DNA of 64,000 nt from Flammeovirgaceae bacterium (GTDB lineage Bacteria; Bacteroidota; Bacteroidia; Cytophagales; Cyclobacteriaceae): the NCBI GenBank assembly GCA_021298015.1, contig JAJTGY010000018.1, forward strand, positions 1 to 64,000. Reading direction: 5' to 3'. The position numbers were made by a program, and so were the translations under genes. Under the pieces are notes generated by a model. That model saw only the letters and a list, made by a program, of their open reading frames with translations, made no database searches and was not told where the DNA came from. This document shows positions 49,800-59,266 of the stretch, piece after piece (position 1 is the first letter of the stretch; the number at the start of each line of letters is the position of its first letter).

Positions 49800-50351
49800 A
49801 TGAAACGATTCTTACTCATTGCCGGTATCCTCGCTCTCATCATTGTGGGACTACTGGCATTTTTTCGCTTTTACTATACCAAAAAATTCAGCCCGGAGGA
49901 GAATGTCAATTTTACCTCGGGCGACCTAAAGGTCAATGTGTTTTACAATAGCCCGAGCAAGAAGGGCCGCGTCATTTTTGCTCCTGATGGGCTGGTGCCC
50001 TTTGGCAAAATATGGAGAACAGGGGCGAATGAACCCACCACTTTTGAAACCAGCCAGGACCTGCTCATCAACGGGCAGGAGTTGAAAAAGGGAAAGTACA
50101 GCCTGTGGACCATCCCCAATGAACAAACCTGGACAATTATCTTCAATACGACCGTTCCTTCGTGGGGCGTTAACTTTGATGGTCCGGCTCGCACGCCCGA
50201 AACTGATGCGTTGAAAGTGGAAGTGCCGGTCGTGATCCAGGAAAAAGAGTTTGAGAAGTTTACCATCAATGTCGAAAAGACTGACGAGGGTTTTGAGCTG
50301 ATTTTGATTTGGGACAAAACGCTGGTGGCCGTTCCGTTTACCACCCGCTAA
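49800..50351 (+). CDS. DUF2911 domain-containing protein
   Basis: 'VIFAPDGLVPFGKIWRTGANEPTTFETSQDLLINGQELKKGKYSLWTIPNEQTWTIIFN'. Confidence 0.9.
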   Translation: MKRFLLIAGILALIIVGLLAFFRFYYTKKFSPEENVNFTSGDLKVNVFYNSPSKKGRVIFAPDGLVPFGKIWRTGANEPTTFETSQDLLINGQELKKGKYSLWTIPNEQTWTIIFNTTVPSWGVNFDGPARTPETDALKVEVPVVIQEKEFEKFTINVEKTDEGFELILIWDKTLVAVPFTTR

Positions 50352-50373
50352 CTGAATTTTTGACACGACTGCC

Positions 50374-51111
50374 ATGATACAGGTAATTCCATCTATAGCA
50401 ATTCGAAAGGGGAAGGTTGTTAAAATGCGAAAGGGCGATCCTTCCAGCGAGAAGGCGTATGACGAAAACCCACTGGACCTGGCCAAGCGATTTTTTGATC
50501 ACGGCATTGAAGTCGTCCATCTGGTCGATCTGGATGGCGCTGAAAAAGGGAGCCCGAAAAACTTTCATGTTATTGAGGCCATTGCCGGGCACACCGATCT
50601 AAAAATTGATTTTACAGGCGGCATTTGCACGGATGGTGACATTGCGAAAGCCTACGAAGCCGGTGCCAGCTACATTACAGCTTCCAGTATCGCCATAACC
50701 GCACCAGAGCTGTTTTCGTCTTGGATCGTAAGCTATGGCCGTGAAAAAATTACGCTTGGCGCGGATGTCACCGATATTAAAAGCAAACGCGTGGCCTTCC
50801 GCGGATGGCAGAAGGTGAGTGAGCTTACGCTTTTCGATCACATTAATCATTTTTATCAGCGTGGGTTGAAATATGTGAAAACCACCGATATCTCGCGCGA
50901 TGGCGTTTTGGAGGGGCCCGCCTTTTCGTTTTATCAGGAAATGATTGATCGGTTTCCGGATTTACAAATCCTGGCCAGTGGTGGTGTTCGGGGTGTTGAT
51001 GATATCAAACGCCTCAATGACATGGGCATTTTTGCCGTCATCTTTGGCAAGGCCTACTACGAAGGTATCTTACAGCTGAAAGATCTGGAGCAATTTCTGG
51101 TGAAGGCTTAG
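50374..51111 (+). CDS. HisA-like phosphoribosyl isomerase homologue (atypical active site)
   Basis: 'HLVDLDGAEKGSPKNFHVIEAIA' and 'KYVKTTDISRDGVLEGPAFSFYQEM...ASGGVRGVDDIK'; N-term 'IPSIAIRKGKVVKMRKGD' lacks the usual Asp. Confidence 0.88.
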   Translation: MIQVIPSIAIRKGKVVKMRKGDPSSEKAYDENPLDLAKRFFDHGIEVVHLVDLDGAEKGSPKNFHVIEAIAGHTDLKIDFTGGICTDGDIAKAYEAGASYITASSIAITAPELFSSWIVSYGREKITLGADVTDIKSKRVAFRGWQKVSELTLFDHINHFYQRGLKYVKTTDISRDGVLEGPAFSFYQEMIDRFPDLQILASGGVRGVDDIKRLNDMGIFAVIFGKAYYEGILQLKDLEQFLVKA

Positions 51112-53162
51112 TTCGCCTTCGCATTAAAGCGGAGGTTTACACCCGCGTAAAATGTGCGGCCGGCTGCCGGATTAAAAAAGCGACCACCTGTAGCGTTCAG
51201 GTCATTTCCCAGACTGTAAAGCTCATCAAGCAGGTTGTCACCCCCCACAAACAGATCGGCTTGATGAGTCCCTATTTTTCTTTTGTAACCGGCCCGGACG
51301 CTTAGCAACAGGAAGCTATCCGCAAAGTCAAGGTTAGAATCATTTAGAGGAAGCGAACTGGTGTAATTGGCGACCAGGCTCAGGTAAAGCCCCGTTGCTG
51401 TTGCGAAGTCCAACCCAGCCAAGATCACTTCGTTGGGTACCCCCGTGAGGCGGTTGCCGCTATAGTCATCGGTCAACTTGATATAGTCGCGGAAAAAATA
51501 GCGGTTAAGCGTTACACTCGACCATATTTTCCAGGAAACCCTGCGCGGGCGCAGGGCCGGCTCAAATGACGCCATCAATTCCAGCCCGCGCTGGTCTTTG
51601 CTGCCGGCATTAACAAAATAGTCAGCGCCACTGCTATCTCTGCGAACCACAATCGTCTCGTCAAGCTGGAAATAATAAACTGCGGCCTCAAGTGTCAATT
51701 GTTTGTTCAACCATGCTCCCTTTATTCCAGTTTCCAGATTCAAGCCGGTCTCGGGGTTCAGGCTCGTATTCAACCGGCCGGTAGATGGAAGGATTTCCGC
51801 AACCGTAGGCGGGGAAAATCCATAGCTGGCCTGCGCATACAGACTGACAAAATCATTAACAGAATAAAGTGTTGCCAGCCGGGGCGACACCACAGGTGAA
51901 AACTTCCGCTCCTGAATCAAGGCCGGTACCGAAGAAAGCGTTTGAATCGAATACGTAAGCCCATTGAGGCTAGCGCCAGCCGTGGCAGTCCACTTGCGCC
52001 AGAAAACCTCAGCCTGGCCAAACACACTGTAATTCCATATCCGAACTTCATTGTCACTCTGAAGTATTCCGGTTTGACCCCCGATGTTTTCGTAAACTTT
52101 AATGGGCCAAAATCCGGATTGAAACTCTCCGCCCCCGGTCAGCGACACCCGGGCCTGGCCCAGCGTAAGCGGCACCTCAGTCACCGTGCGGCCCCCAAAA
52201 CTCTGCTCAACTCTTCGTTCGTAATTTCGGATAGCTGCATTTTCAAAATTCACCAGATTGCCGTACACGCTGGTTCGGTTTTGCCAGCGGTCAAACCGAT
52301 ACTGGTGTGTGATACCGGCAAAGAAAAACCGTGAGGCCACCGCAGCCTGTTGGGCCACGGCACTTGGCAGGCTTGTGGCGGGCCGTGCCTGTCGGGGGTC
52401 GGCCAGCATTTCAGCTTCCGTCAGTCCTCCGGGCGTCTGGTAATACAAATCGCCATAGAGTATTGATGTTTCAAGCACCTGGCGGTCCGATGTTTCGAAG
52501 CGAAATGTGCTATTGATCATATCGCGCACCATGCGGCTCTGGGTGCGGTACCCGTCATTTTGCTGGTGCAGGTATTGAATCTGGTGGCTGGACCGATCAC
52601 TTCCCTCCCGGTAGGCCACCTGCCAGTTCTGCTGACCATAACTACCCCCGAGATAGCCAAGTCCCAGGCCCCGCTCATTCCGCGGATGTTCACTGCGTAA
52701 GAGCAGTATACCACCGGTTCCTGCACCGTAGAGGCTCGAACCAGGGCCCTTGATAATTTCCAGGTGATGGAGCGCAGCCGGGTCAAGCATATTCACATAG
52801 CTATTGCCGCTGGGGTCGGTAAAGGGTAACTCATTCCAATACATCTTCACGTTTCGCACGCCAAAGGGCGAACGTAAGGTGCTGCCGCGAATGGATAAGC
52901 GATAGCTCCCGGGCGACCGTTCTTCCATGCGTACCCCTGATACTGTATTGACAACCTGAACAAGAGTGGCGTTTGAAAACCGCTGCATGTCCGCGGGGCC
53001 CAGCAAGAAAATGGCAGCAGGCACTTCGCGGGCTGCCCGGTTGCTCTCAAAGGCGCGCACGGTTACTTCTTCCAACAGATGCGTGGTGTCTGGTGCAGGC
53101 TGTGCGTGAAGTTGCGAATAGACACCCAGACCAAAAGTCAGGAGCAGCAGGCAGCGGAGCAT
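51108..53162 (-). CDS. TonB-dependent outer membrane receptor
   Basis: Plug 'EVTVRAFESNRAAREVPAAIFLLGPADMQRFSNATLVQVVNTVSGVRMEERSPGSYRLSIRGS'; ends in beta-barrel 'AAGRTFYAGVNLRF'. Confidence 0.93.
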   Translation of the reverse strand: MLRCLLLLTFGLGVYSQLHAQPAPDTTHLLEEVTVRAFESNRAAREVPAAIFLLGPADMQRFSNATLVQVVNTVSGVRMEERSPGSYRLSIRGSTLRSPFGVRNVKMYWNELPFTDPSGNSYVNMLDPAALHHLEIIKGPGSSLYGAGTGGILLLRSEHPRNERGLGLGYLGGSYGQQNWQVAYREGSDRSSHQIQYLHQQNDGYRTQSRMVRDMINSTFRFETSDRQVLETSILYGDLYYQTPGGLTEAEMLADPRQARPATSLPSAVAQQAAVASRFFFAGITHQYRFDRWQNRTSVYGNLVNFENAAIRNYERRVEQSFGGRTVTEVPLTLGQARVSLTGGGEFQSGFWPIKVYENIGGQTGILQSDNEVRIWNYSVFGQAEVFWRKWTATAGASLNGLTYSIQTLSSVPALIQERKFSPVVSPRLATLYSVNDFVSLYAQASYGFSPPTVAEILPSTGRLNTSLNPETGLNLETGIKGAWLNKQLTLEAAVYYFQLDETIVVRRDSSGADYFVNAGSKDQRGLELMASFEPALRPRRVSWKIWSSVTLNRYFFRDYIKLTDDYSGNRLTGVPNEVILAGLDFATATGLYLSLVANYTSSLPLNDSNLDFADSFLLLSVRAGYKRKIGTHQADLFVGGDNLLDELYSLGNDLNATGGRFFNPAAGRTFYAGVNLRFNAKAN

Positions 53163-53188
53163 GCTGGAAGGTAAAGGTTTTGGCGATC

Positions 53189-54475
53189 TCAGGCTACGTT
53201 GTAGGGACGAAGCACTTCATCGAGCGGGCGAGCGGCCGGAAAGAACTCAAGCAACCGTAGCATCACGCGGTCAACCAACGTATCCGGGCAACTGGCACCA
53301 CTCGTTAGAACAATAGATACCAGGGTATGATCCGGCAAGAAGCGGTGAGATGTTTTTTTGACTTTGTTTGGATAGTCGAAATGGTGAATTTCCGTTGAGG
53401 ATTTTATTTCACTGTCGGAATTGATGAAGTACGTGGGAAACTGACGCTCACACAATTCAACAATGTGGGAGGTATTGGAGCTGTTGTATCCGCCCACCAC
53501 CAGTGCCAGGTCAGCCTTTGTTTTCAGTAGTTCATAGGTACTGTCCTGGTTGTCGTTTGTGGCGTAGCACAAGGTATCACGGGTGTCGGCAAAATGCTGT
53601 TTGATATTGCCGGCACCGTACTTTTCGATCATCACCTGTCGGAAGAAGTCCGCAATGCCCTGTGTTTCGCTGGCCAGCATGGTAGTTTGGTTCACTACCC
53701 CCACGCGTTGCAGATCTTTCTGCGGATCAAAGCCCGGGGAAAATCGCCCGGCAAATTCCTGAAAAAATTCATGTGTGGGGCGGGCTCCGCGTATATACGT
53801 AGCCAGGCGCGCGGATTCTTCCAGGTCGCGTACGATTACTGATGCCCCGGCCCGGGTGCTGTGCGAAAAGGTCGCCCGTGTTTCCTCATGGCGGGGTTTG
53901 CCGTGGATGATGATCGTGAAATTTTCGCGTCCCAATTTCTCCGCCCGGTTCCACACCTTCTCCACAAAAGGACACGTAGTGTTGTATTGTTGAACTTCAA
54001 CTCCTTTATCCAGCAGAAGCTGTTCAATTTCCAGCGTTGTGCCAAAGGCCGGGATAATCACCACGTCTTCGCGCGAAATCTGATCCCAGGCAATCAATTG
54101 CGTTCCATCTGTATCCATGATAAAGCGGATGCCCCGGCTCTCCAGGTCGCGGTTCACTTCCTGGTTGTGAATCATCTGACTGAGCAGATACACCTGCCGA
54201 GTCGGATTTTCTTCGATAGCCCGGTAACTTATTTCAATGGCGTTCTCAACGCCATAGCAAAACCCGAAGTGACGCGGCAGAATGAACCTTACCGGCCCAA
54301 AATCCAGTTCGGCCGGAGCGAAATCCTGCTTGCGCAGATCCTGGAGGCGTCTGGCTTCTTTTACGCGGCCGGTGATGGATGACCGATAGAAAACGGGTAT
54401 GTCAAACTTTTTGATAGTCGGGATGCTTGATGGTAAAAACCCAAAGGTACGCGGATTGTTTTTGTTTACGTACAA
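53189..54475 (-). CDS. ispH: 4-hydroxy-3-methylbut-2-enyl diphosphate reductase
   Basis: 'VRFILPRHFGFCYGVENAIEISYRAIEENP', 'TTCPFVEKVWNRAEKLGRENFTIIIHGKPRHEE', 'TSGASCPDTLVDRVMLRL'. ORF is open to 54502; start codon uncertain (TTG 54475 proposed). Confidence 0.9.
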   Translation of the reverse strand: MYVNKNNPRTFGFLPSSIPTIKKFDIPVFYRSSITGRVKEARRLQDLRKQDFAPAELDFGPVRFILPRHFGFCYGVENAIEISYRAIEENPTRQVYLLSQMIHNQEVNRDLESRGIRFIMDTDGTQLIAWDQISREDVVIIPAFGTTLEIEQLLLDKGVEVQQYNTTCPFVEKVWNRAEKLGRENFTIIIHGKPRHEETRATFSHSTRAGASVIVRDLEESARLATYIRGARPTHEFFQEFAGRFSPGFDPQKDLQRVGVVNQTTMLASETQGIADFFRQVMIEKYGAGNIKQHFADTRDTLCYATNDNQDSTYELLKTKADLALVVGGYNSSNTSHIVELCERQFPTYFINSDSEIKSSTEIHHFDYPNKVKKTSHRFLPDHTLVSIVLTSGASCPDTLVDRVMLRLLEFFPAARPLDEVLRPYNVA

Positions 54476-54493
54476 GGAACACGGACCAAAGAA

Positions 54494-54521
54494 AAAGGCC
54501 ATCGTTCTTACGATGGCCTTT
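54494..54521. terminator. Perfect 12-bp terminator hairpin (AAAGGCCATCGT-TCTT-ACGATGGCCTTT)
   Basis: Perfect inverted repeat just after the small minus-strand gene ending at 54525. Confidence 0.9.
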
Positions 54522-54524
54522 GAC

Positions 54525-54698
54525 TCAGGCAGCCCTTGAAATCTGGTCTTCCTTCAACTTTTGATGTCGTACTTCCCTTGACTCAACATCGAACCACCGT
54601 AACTCCAGCAGATTTGATTTCAGGTACTTCAGTACCTCCATCACCCGACCGTCACGCTTACTGCGCACCCGATCACCAATTCGAAAAAGTCTCCTCAT
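54525..54698 (-). CDS. Small basic protein, DUF2158-like
   Basis: MRRLFRIGDRVRSKRDGRVMEVLKYLKSNLLELRWFDVESREVRHQKLKEDQISRAA; 'GD.V..K..G..M.V' and 'WFD' pattern. Confidence 0.5.
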   Translation of the reverse strand: MRRLFRIGDRVRSKRDGRVMEVLKYLKSNLLELRWFDVESREVRHQKLKEDQISRAA

Positions 54699-54717
54699 AT
54701 CAAACAAGAATTTATTA

Positions 54718-56232
54718 CTACATACGTAGGGCATAGATGTATTCGCGGGGGTAATCTTCATAGATACCCGCAAACGTCACCGTTTCACCCGGTTTTTTAT
54801 TTTTCAAGAGTGTATTCAGTTCGGCCGCAGACTTCACCGGCTTGTCGTCTACGTGCGTAATGATGAAGCCATCCCGCATATCGGTATACCGGGCAACCCG
54901 GCCGCTGGACAATAACTTCACTTTTACTCCGCTGTTGATTTCAAGTTTTTTCAGTGTTTTCGCCTCTACGTCTTCCAGCTCCATGCCCAATGAGGCCACG
55001 GCATTTTTTTCTTCGCGCTTGAGGGTTTCTACTCGACCTCCACGTGTTTTCAGCGTTACGGGAATGACGACTGATTTGCCCGCGCGGTTAACCGTTACGT
55101 TGATTTTGTCACCCGGTCGTTTGCGACCAATATACTCGATCAAAGCCGTGTTAGATTTGATGTCGGTGTTATCAAGACGTGTAACCACGTCACCCTCCTT
55201 CAATCCGGCATCTTTGGCTGCACTCTTGTCGGCAAACCCGGCTACATAGGCGCCTTCGTTGACTTTTAGGTCCACTTCCTTCACCAAATCGGGCGTCACA
55301 TTTTGCACGGTAATGCCCAGCCAGCCACGCTGTACCGCTCCATAGGCAATGAGATCTTCTACAATTTTGCTCACTAAATTCGAAGGCACGGCAAATCCGT
55401 AGCCGCTGTAGGAGCCGGTTGGTGACGCAATGGCGGTGTTAATTCCCACCAGGCCACCGCTCATATTGACTAACGCACCACCGCTGTTGCCGGGGTTTAT
55501 GGCTGCATCGGTCTGAATGAACGACTCAATGGCAGTATTCAGGGGTATCTCACCTTCCTGCGAATTTTGCCTCTGCATGTTAGAGCTGATGATGTTAATG
55601 TTCCGGCCCTTGGCGCTGATGATACCCGCGGTTACAGTCGAGTTGAGATTAAACGGATTACCTACCGCCAATACCCATTCGCCTACTTTGGCCTGGTCTG
55701 AGTCTACAAATTGAAGATAGGGCAGTTGCTTCTGGTTGATCTTGATCACAGCCAGGTCGGTGTCAGGGTCAGTACCCACCACCTCTGCCTTGAATGAACG
55801 ATTATCATGCAGCGTAACTTCTACGACATCGGCATTTTGCACTACGTGGTTGTTGGTGACAATGTATCCGTCCGGGTTGATAACTACGCCTGAACCACTA
55901 CTGGCACTGGGCCCACGGTTCTCGAAAGGATTTTCCGGACCGAAGAAAAATTCGAAGGGGTTGCGTTGCGGCTGATCGCGGTTTAGGGACCGCTCGCCCT
56001 GCGTGGATTTGATGTGGACCACCGCGTTCATGGATTTTTCAGCTATCGAAACAAAATCCAGCGGGATAGCCTCACCCTTTTCATTTACCGTGTAGCCAAT
56101 TTGGGTAGCCACGGGGTTACTGGTGCGCTCAATAATGACCCCTTGCTGACCTTTCGTCCACCAGTTGTGGGCGACCAGCGTCAATACACTACCCATAACG
56201 GCCGCCACTAATACCATAGCAAATTGCTTCAT
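54718..56232 (-). CDS. Do/DegP/HtrA-family periplasmic serine protease
   Basis: His 'TNNHVVQNAD', Asp 'DTDLAVIKI', Ser 'AAINPGNSGGALVNMSG'; two PDZ regions. Confidence 0.95.
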   Translation of the reverse strand: MKQFAMVLVAAVMGSVLTLVAHNWWTKGQQGVIIERTSNPVATQIGYTVNEKGEAIPLDFVSIAEKSMNAVVHIKSTQGERSLNRDQPQRNPFEFFFGPENPFENRGPSASSGSGVVINPDGYIVTNNHVVQNADVVEVTLHDNRSFKAEVVGTDPDTDLAVIKINQKQLPYLQFVDSDQAKVGEWVLAVGNPFNLNSTVTAGIISAKGRNINIISSNMQRQNSQEGEIPLNTAIESFIQTDAAINPGNSGGALVNMSGGLVGINTAIASPTGSYSGYGFAVPSNLVSKIVEDLIAYGAVQRGWLGITVQNVTPDLVKEVDLKVNEGAYVAGFADKSAAKDAGLKEGDVVTRLDNTDIKSNTALIEYIGRKRPGDKINVTVNRAGKSVVIPVTLKTRGGRVETLKREEKNAVASLGMELEDVEAKTLKKLEINSGVKVKLLSSGRVARYTDMRDGFIITHVDDKPVKSAAELNTLLKNKKPGETVTFAGIYEDYPREYIYALRM

Positions 56233-56413
56233 AGTTTTTTCTGTTTTTTGTGATTCGGTAACCGCTCATGATGCTGGCGGCTCCGCATTAGTTTTACCTC
56301 ATCTACACGATCTGCACGCTTTCAAAATACATGCCGTGTCATATATACGAAATTTTGTCAGGTTGGGTTCCCCGGAACTGCCCGTAGCAGCACTCGAAAT
56401 ATAATGGGTATTT

Positions 56414-56854
56414 TTGGCCATGGTCAAGTGGGCAGCAGCAATCCTGTTTTTTTCCCTGCCGGTGGCGGCCCCGGCCCAGGAAGCCGAATTCCGATGGCTG
56501 GTGGGTACGTGGGTTACCGAGGATGGTGCCGCCTTTGAAAGCTGGAAGTTGAAGGGGAAGATCGTACAGGGTGAAGGGTATGAAAAGGCGACCACCGGTC
56601 GCAAAAATGTGACCGAACAAATCCGAATAGTGAAAAAAGGCGACCATTTCTTTTACGTGCCCGATGTAGTCGGCCGCCAAGGCCCCGTTTGGTTTCGCAT
56701 TACGTTTCACGATGCCCAGGGATTTGTTGCGGAGAATCCGGAGCATGATTTCCCCCAACGCATCATTTACAAGCGAATGGATGACGACCACTTTCAGGCA
56801 CTGGTCAGCGGGGGCACTAAAACAATTAAGTATTTTTTTTCACGCGTTAATTGA
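56414..56854 (+). CDS. DUF6265-like secreted protein
   Basis: Signal peptide; 'FRWLVGTWVTEDGAAFESWKLKGKIVQGEGYE' and 'ENPEHDFPQRIIYKRMDDDHFQALVSG'. Confidence 0.75.
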   Translation: MAMVKWAAAILFFSLPVAAPAQEAEFRWLVGTWVTEDGAAFESWKLKGKIVQGEGYEKATTGRKNVTEQIRIVKKGDHFFYVPDVVGRQGPVWFRITFHDAQGFVAENPEHDFPQRIIYKRMDDDHFQALVSGGTKTIKYFFSRVN

Positions 56855-58011
56855 TGGAAGTAACAGCTACACTCTTTCTGAAGCCCGGGCGTGATCAATC
56901 GGTCAGGCGTTTTCACCCCTGGGTCTTTTCGGGCGGTGTAGCCCGGCAGCAAGGCGACCCGCAGGATGGCGATTGGGTTGAGGTAAAAGATCACGATCAG
57001 CAAACCCTGGCGCTCGGCCATTATCAAAACGGATCCATTATGGTGCGCCTGATCCACTTTGGCAGTTTTTTACCACCGCGGATCTACGAGGTGCGTCTGC
57101 AAGCGGCAGCGAGTTTGCGTCAGTGGCTTCAAAATGATTTTACCAACTGCTACCGACTTGTGCATGGTGAGGGAGATGGCTTGCCCGGCCTGGTTATTGA
57201 CTATTACGATGGGGTAGCCGTCATGCAGGCCCACTCGGTGGGCATGCACCGCGATCGGCACCAGATTGCCGAGGCCTTGCAAACCGTTTTGGGTGAGCGG
57301 CTAAAGAGCATTTACTACAAACCGGTGCTGCAATCTGCAGAGCCTGAGTATTTACTGGGTATGGCGGGCGTCCCTCACCAGGTGCTCGAACATGGGCATC
57401 AGTTTTTGGTTGATTGGGAGGAAGGTCAGAAGACCGGTTTCTTCCTTGACCAACGGGAGAACCGAAGACGATTGGCCGATTATGCCAAAGGACGGACGGT
57501 GCTCAACACGTTTTGCTACACGGGTGGATTTTCCATCTATGCTTTGCGCGCGGGAGCGCAACTGGTTCATTCGGTGGATGCGTCAGCCAGGGCGATTGAA
57601 CTAACGAAGAAAAACGTGGCGGTCAACGGGTTCGACCAGACCTTGCACGAGGGGTTTGCGGCTGACACATTTGATTTTTTGAAGGACAAAAACGGAAAGT
57701 ACGATCTCATCATCCTGGATCCGCCCGCGTTTGCCAAACATAAAGACTCCAAGCACCAGGCGATGAAGGGTTACCAGCGGCTCAATGCCGAGGCCATGCG
57801 CGTCATAGCCCCTGGTGGAATCATCTTTACGTTTTCATGTTCGCAGGTGGTGGATCGTCAGTTGTTCTACGATACCGTGGTGTCGGCTGCCATTCAAGCC
57901 GGCCGTGACATTAAAGTGCTCGAGCATCTCGGCCAGCCGGCCGATCACCCCGTATCCATTTTTCATCGGGAAGGTGAGTACTTGAAGGGATTAGTCCTTC
58001 ATGTGCAATAG
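56851..58011 (+). CDS. Class I SAM-dependent rRNA (cytosine-C5) methyltransferase, RlmI-like
   Basis: 'HPWVFSGGVARQQGDPQDGDWVEVKD', 'GQKTGFFLDQRENRRRLADYAKGRTVLNTFCYTGGFSIYA', 'DLIILDPPAFAKHK'. Confidence 0.93.
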   Translation: MMEVTATLFLKPGRDQSVRRFHPWVFSGGVARQQGDPQDGDWVEVKDHDQQTLALGHYQNGSIMVRLIHFGSFLPPRIYEVRLQAAASLRQWLQNDFTNCYRLVHGEGDGLPGLVIDYYDGVAVMQAHSVGMHRDRHQIAEALQTVLGERLKSIYYKPVLQSAEPEYLLGMAGVPHQVLEHGHQFLVDWEEGQKTGFFLDQRENRRRLADYAKGRTVLNTFCYTGGFSIYALRAGAQLVHSVDASARAIELTKKNVAVNGFDQTLHEGFAADTFDFLKDKNGKYDLIILDPPAFAKHKDSKHQAMKGYQRLNAEAMRVIAPGGIIFTFSCSQVVDRQLFYDTVVSAAIQAGRDIKVLEHLGQPADHPVSIFHREGEYLKGLVLHVQ

Positions 58012-58018
58012 AACCTAA

Positions 58019-58480
58019 TCACTTTGGATGTTGAGCGTAACGTTCGAAGAATTCAATCACGCGCAGCAGGTGGTCCATCATGCGGCCGGGGTTGCCGCTG
58101 CGCGTTAGCTCATGGCCTTCCTTGGGGTAGCGGATGTACTCCACAGGCTTGTTGAGAATTTTTAAATTTTTGTAGAGCATTTCGGATTGCATCACGCCCG
58201 TGCGCAGGTCTTGGTCGCCATGGATGATGAGCAAAGGGGTGTTGATGTTCTCTACGTAGGTGAGGGGTGATGCTGCATCGAGCAGTGCCTTCGTTTCTTT
58301 TTGCCACGGATAGCCGCCAAAGTTAGTGGGCACCAGCCGCCATGCGTTGCCCTCGCCCATAAAGGTAGTGAGGATGTAGACACTGCGCTGGGCGTTGGCT
58401 GCTTTGAAGCGGTTGTCGTGGCCGAACTACACGCTGCCAGCGGGGATTCGCAACAGGGCATCAGGTTTTTCGCCAGCATA
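58019..58480 (-). pseudogene. S9-family (prolyl oligopeptidase) peptidase C-terminal remnant
   Basis: 'NTPLLIIHGDQDLRTGVMQSEMLYKNLKILNKPVEYIRYPKEGHEL'; only the C-terminal part is present and an in-frame TAG lies just upstream of 'FGHDNRFKAANAQRSVY'. Confidence 0.6.
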
Positions 58481-58555
58481 CCAGCGGAATTGAAAAGAGC
58501 ACGAGCTAACTGAAAGCAGAGTGCACGAACGATCGCAAAAACTGTTTGGAGCACA

Positions 58556-59266
58556 TTAAATTTTCAACATTTCGTACACCCTTTGTTTGTACAATTGGCC
58601 GATGGGCAATTCAACATTTTCGACAAAAAGAGAATTGCCGTCAACCAAGTTGATAAAATGTATTGACACGATGAAAGATTTGTGAATACGCAGAAAATGA
58701 TCTGCGGGCAATGATTTTTCCAGGTTGGTGAGCGTTTCTTGTGCCAATACAATTTTATGGGTGATGTGTATTTTTACATAATTACCAAACGCCTCTACAT
58801 ACTTTATTTCGGGGTAGTCAATTTTGTAAATCTTGCGGTCGGATTTGACGAAAAGATAATTGCTCGGTTTTAGTACGGGTGTCGGCATCAAAGGCGGGGT
58901 GTTGGCTTGCAGGGTTGGAACCACTTTGTTGATTGCTCTTAAGAACCGATCAAAAGCGATTGGCTTAACCAGGTAATCCATGACACCAAATTCGTAGCTT
59001 TCCAACGCGTGTTCTGCATAAGCAGTTGTGAGAATAACCTTGGGCGGATTTTTTATGATTTTCAGTAAGTCTAACCCCGAAAGCTCAGGCATTCGAATGT
59101 CTAAAAAAAGCAAATCGACAGGTTGATTTCGCAACGCGTTACTGGCCTCAATCGCGTTTGAGCAAAGACCAACCAACTCCAAAGAATCGACTAAGCTAAT
59201 GAATCTCTGGAGTACTTTTTGTGCCAATGGCTCGTCATCTACGATCAACACCTTCGCTTTATTCAT
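58556..59266 (-). CDS. LytTR-family response regulator
   Basis: 'KVLIVDDEPLAQKVLQRFI...DLLFLDIRMPELSGLDLL' plus a LytTR C-terminus. Confidence 0.93.
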   Translation of the reverse strand: MNKAKVLIVDDEPLAQKVLQRFISLVDSLELVGLCSNAIEASNALRNQPVDLLFLDIRMPELSGLDLLKIIKNPPKVILTTAYAEHALESYEFGVMDYLVKPIAFDRFLRAINKVVPTLQANTPPLMPTPVLKPSNYLFVKSDRKIYKIDYPEIKYVEAFGNYVKIHITHKIVLAQETLTNLEKSLPADHFLRIHKSFIVSIHFINLVDGNSLFVENVELPIGQLYKQRVYEMLKI

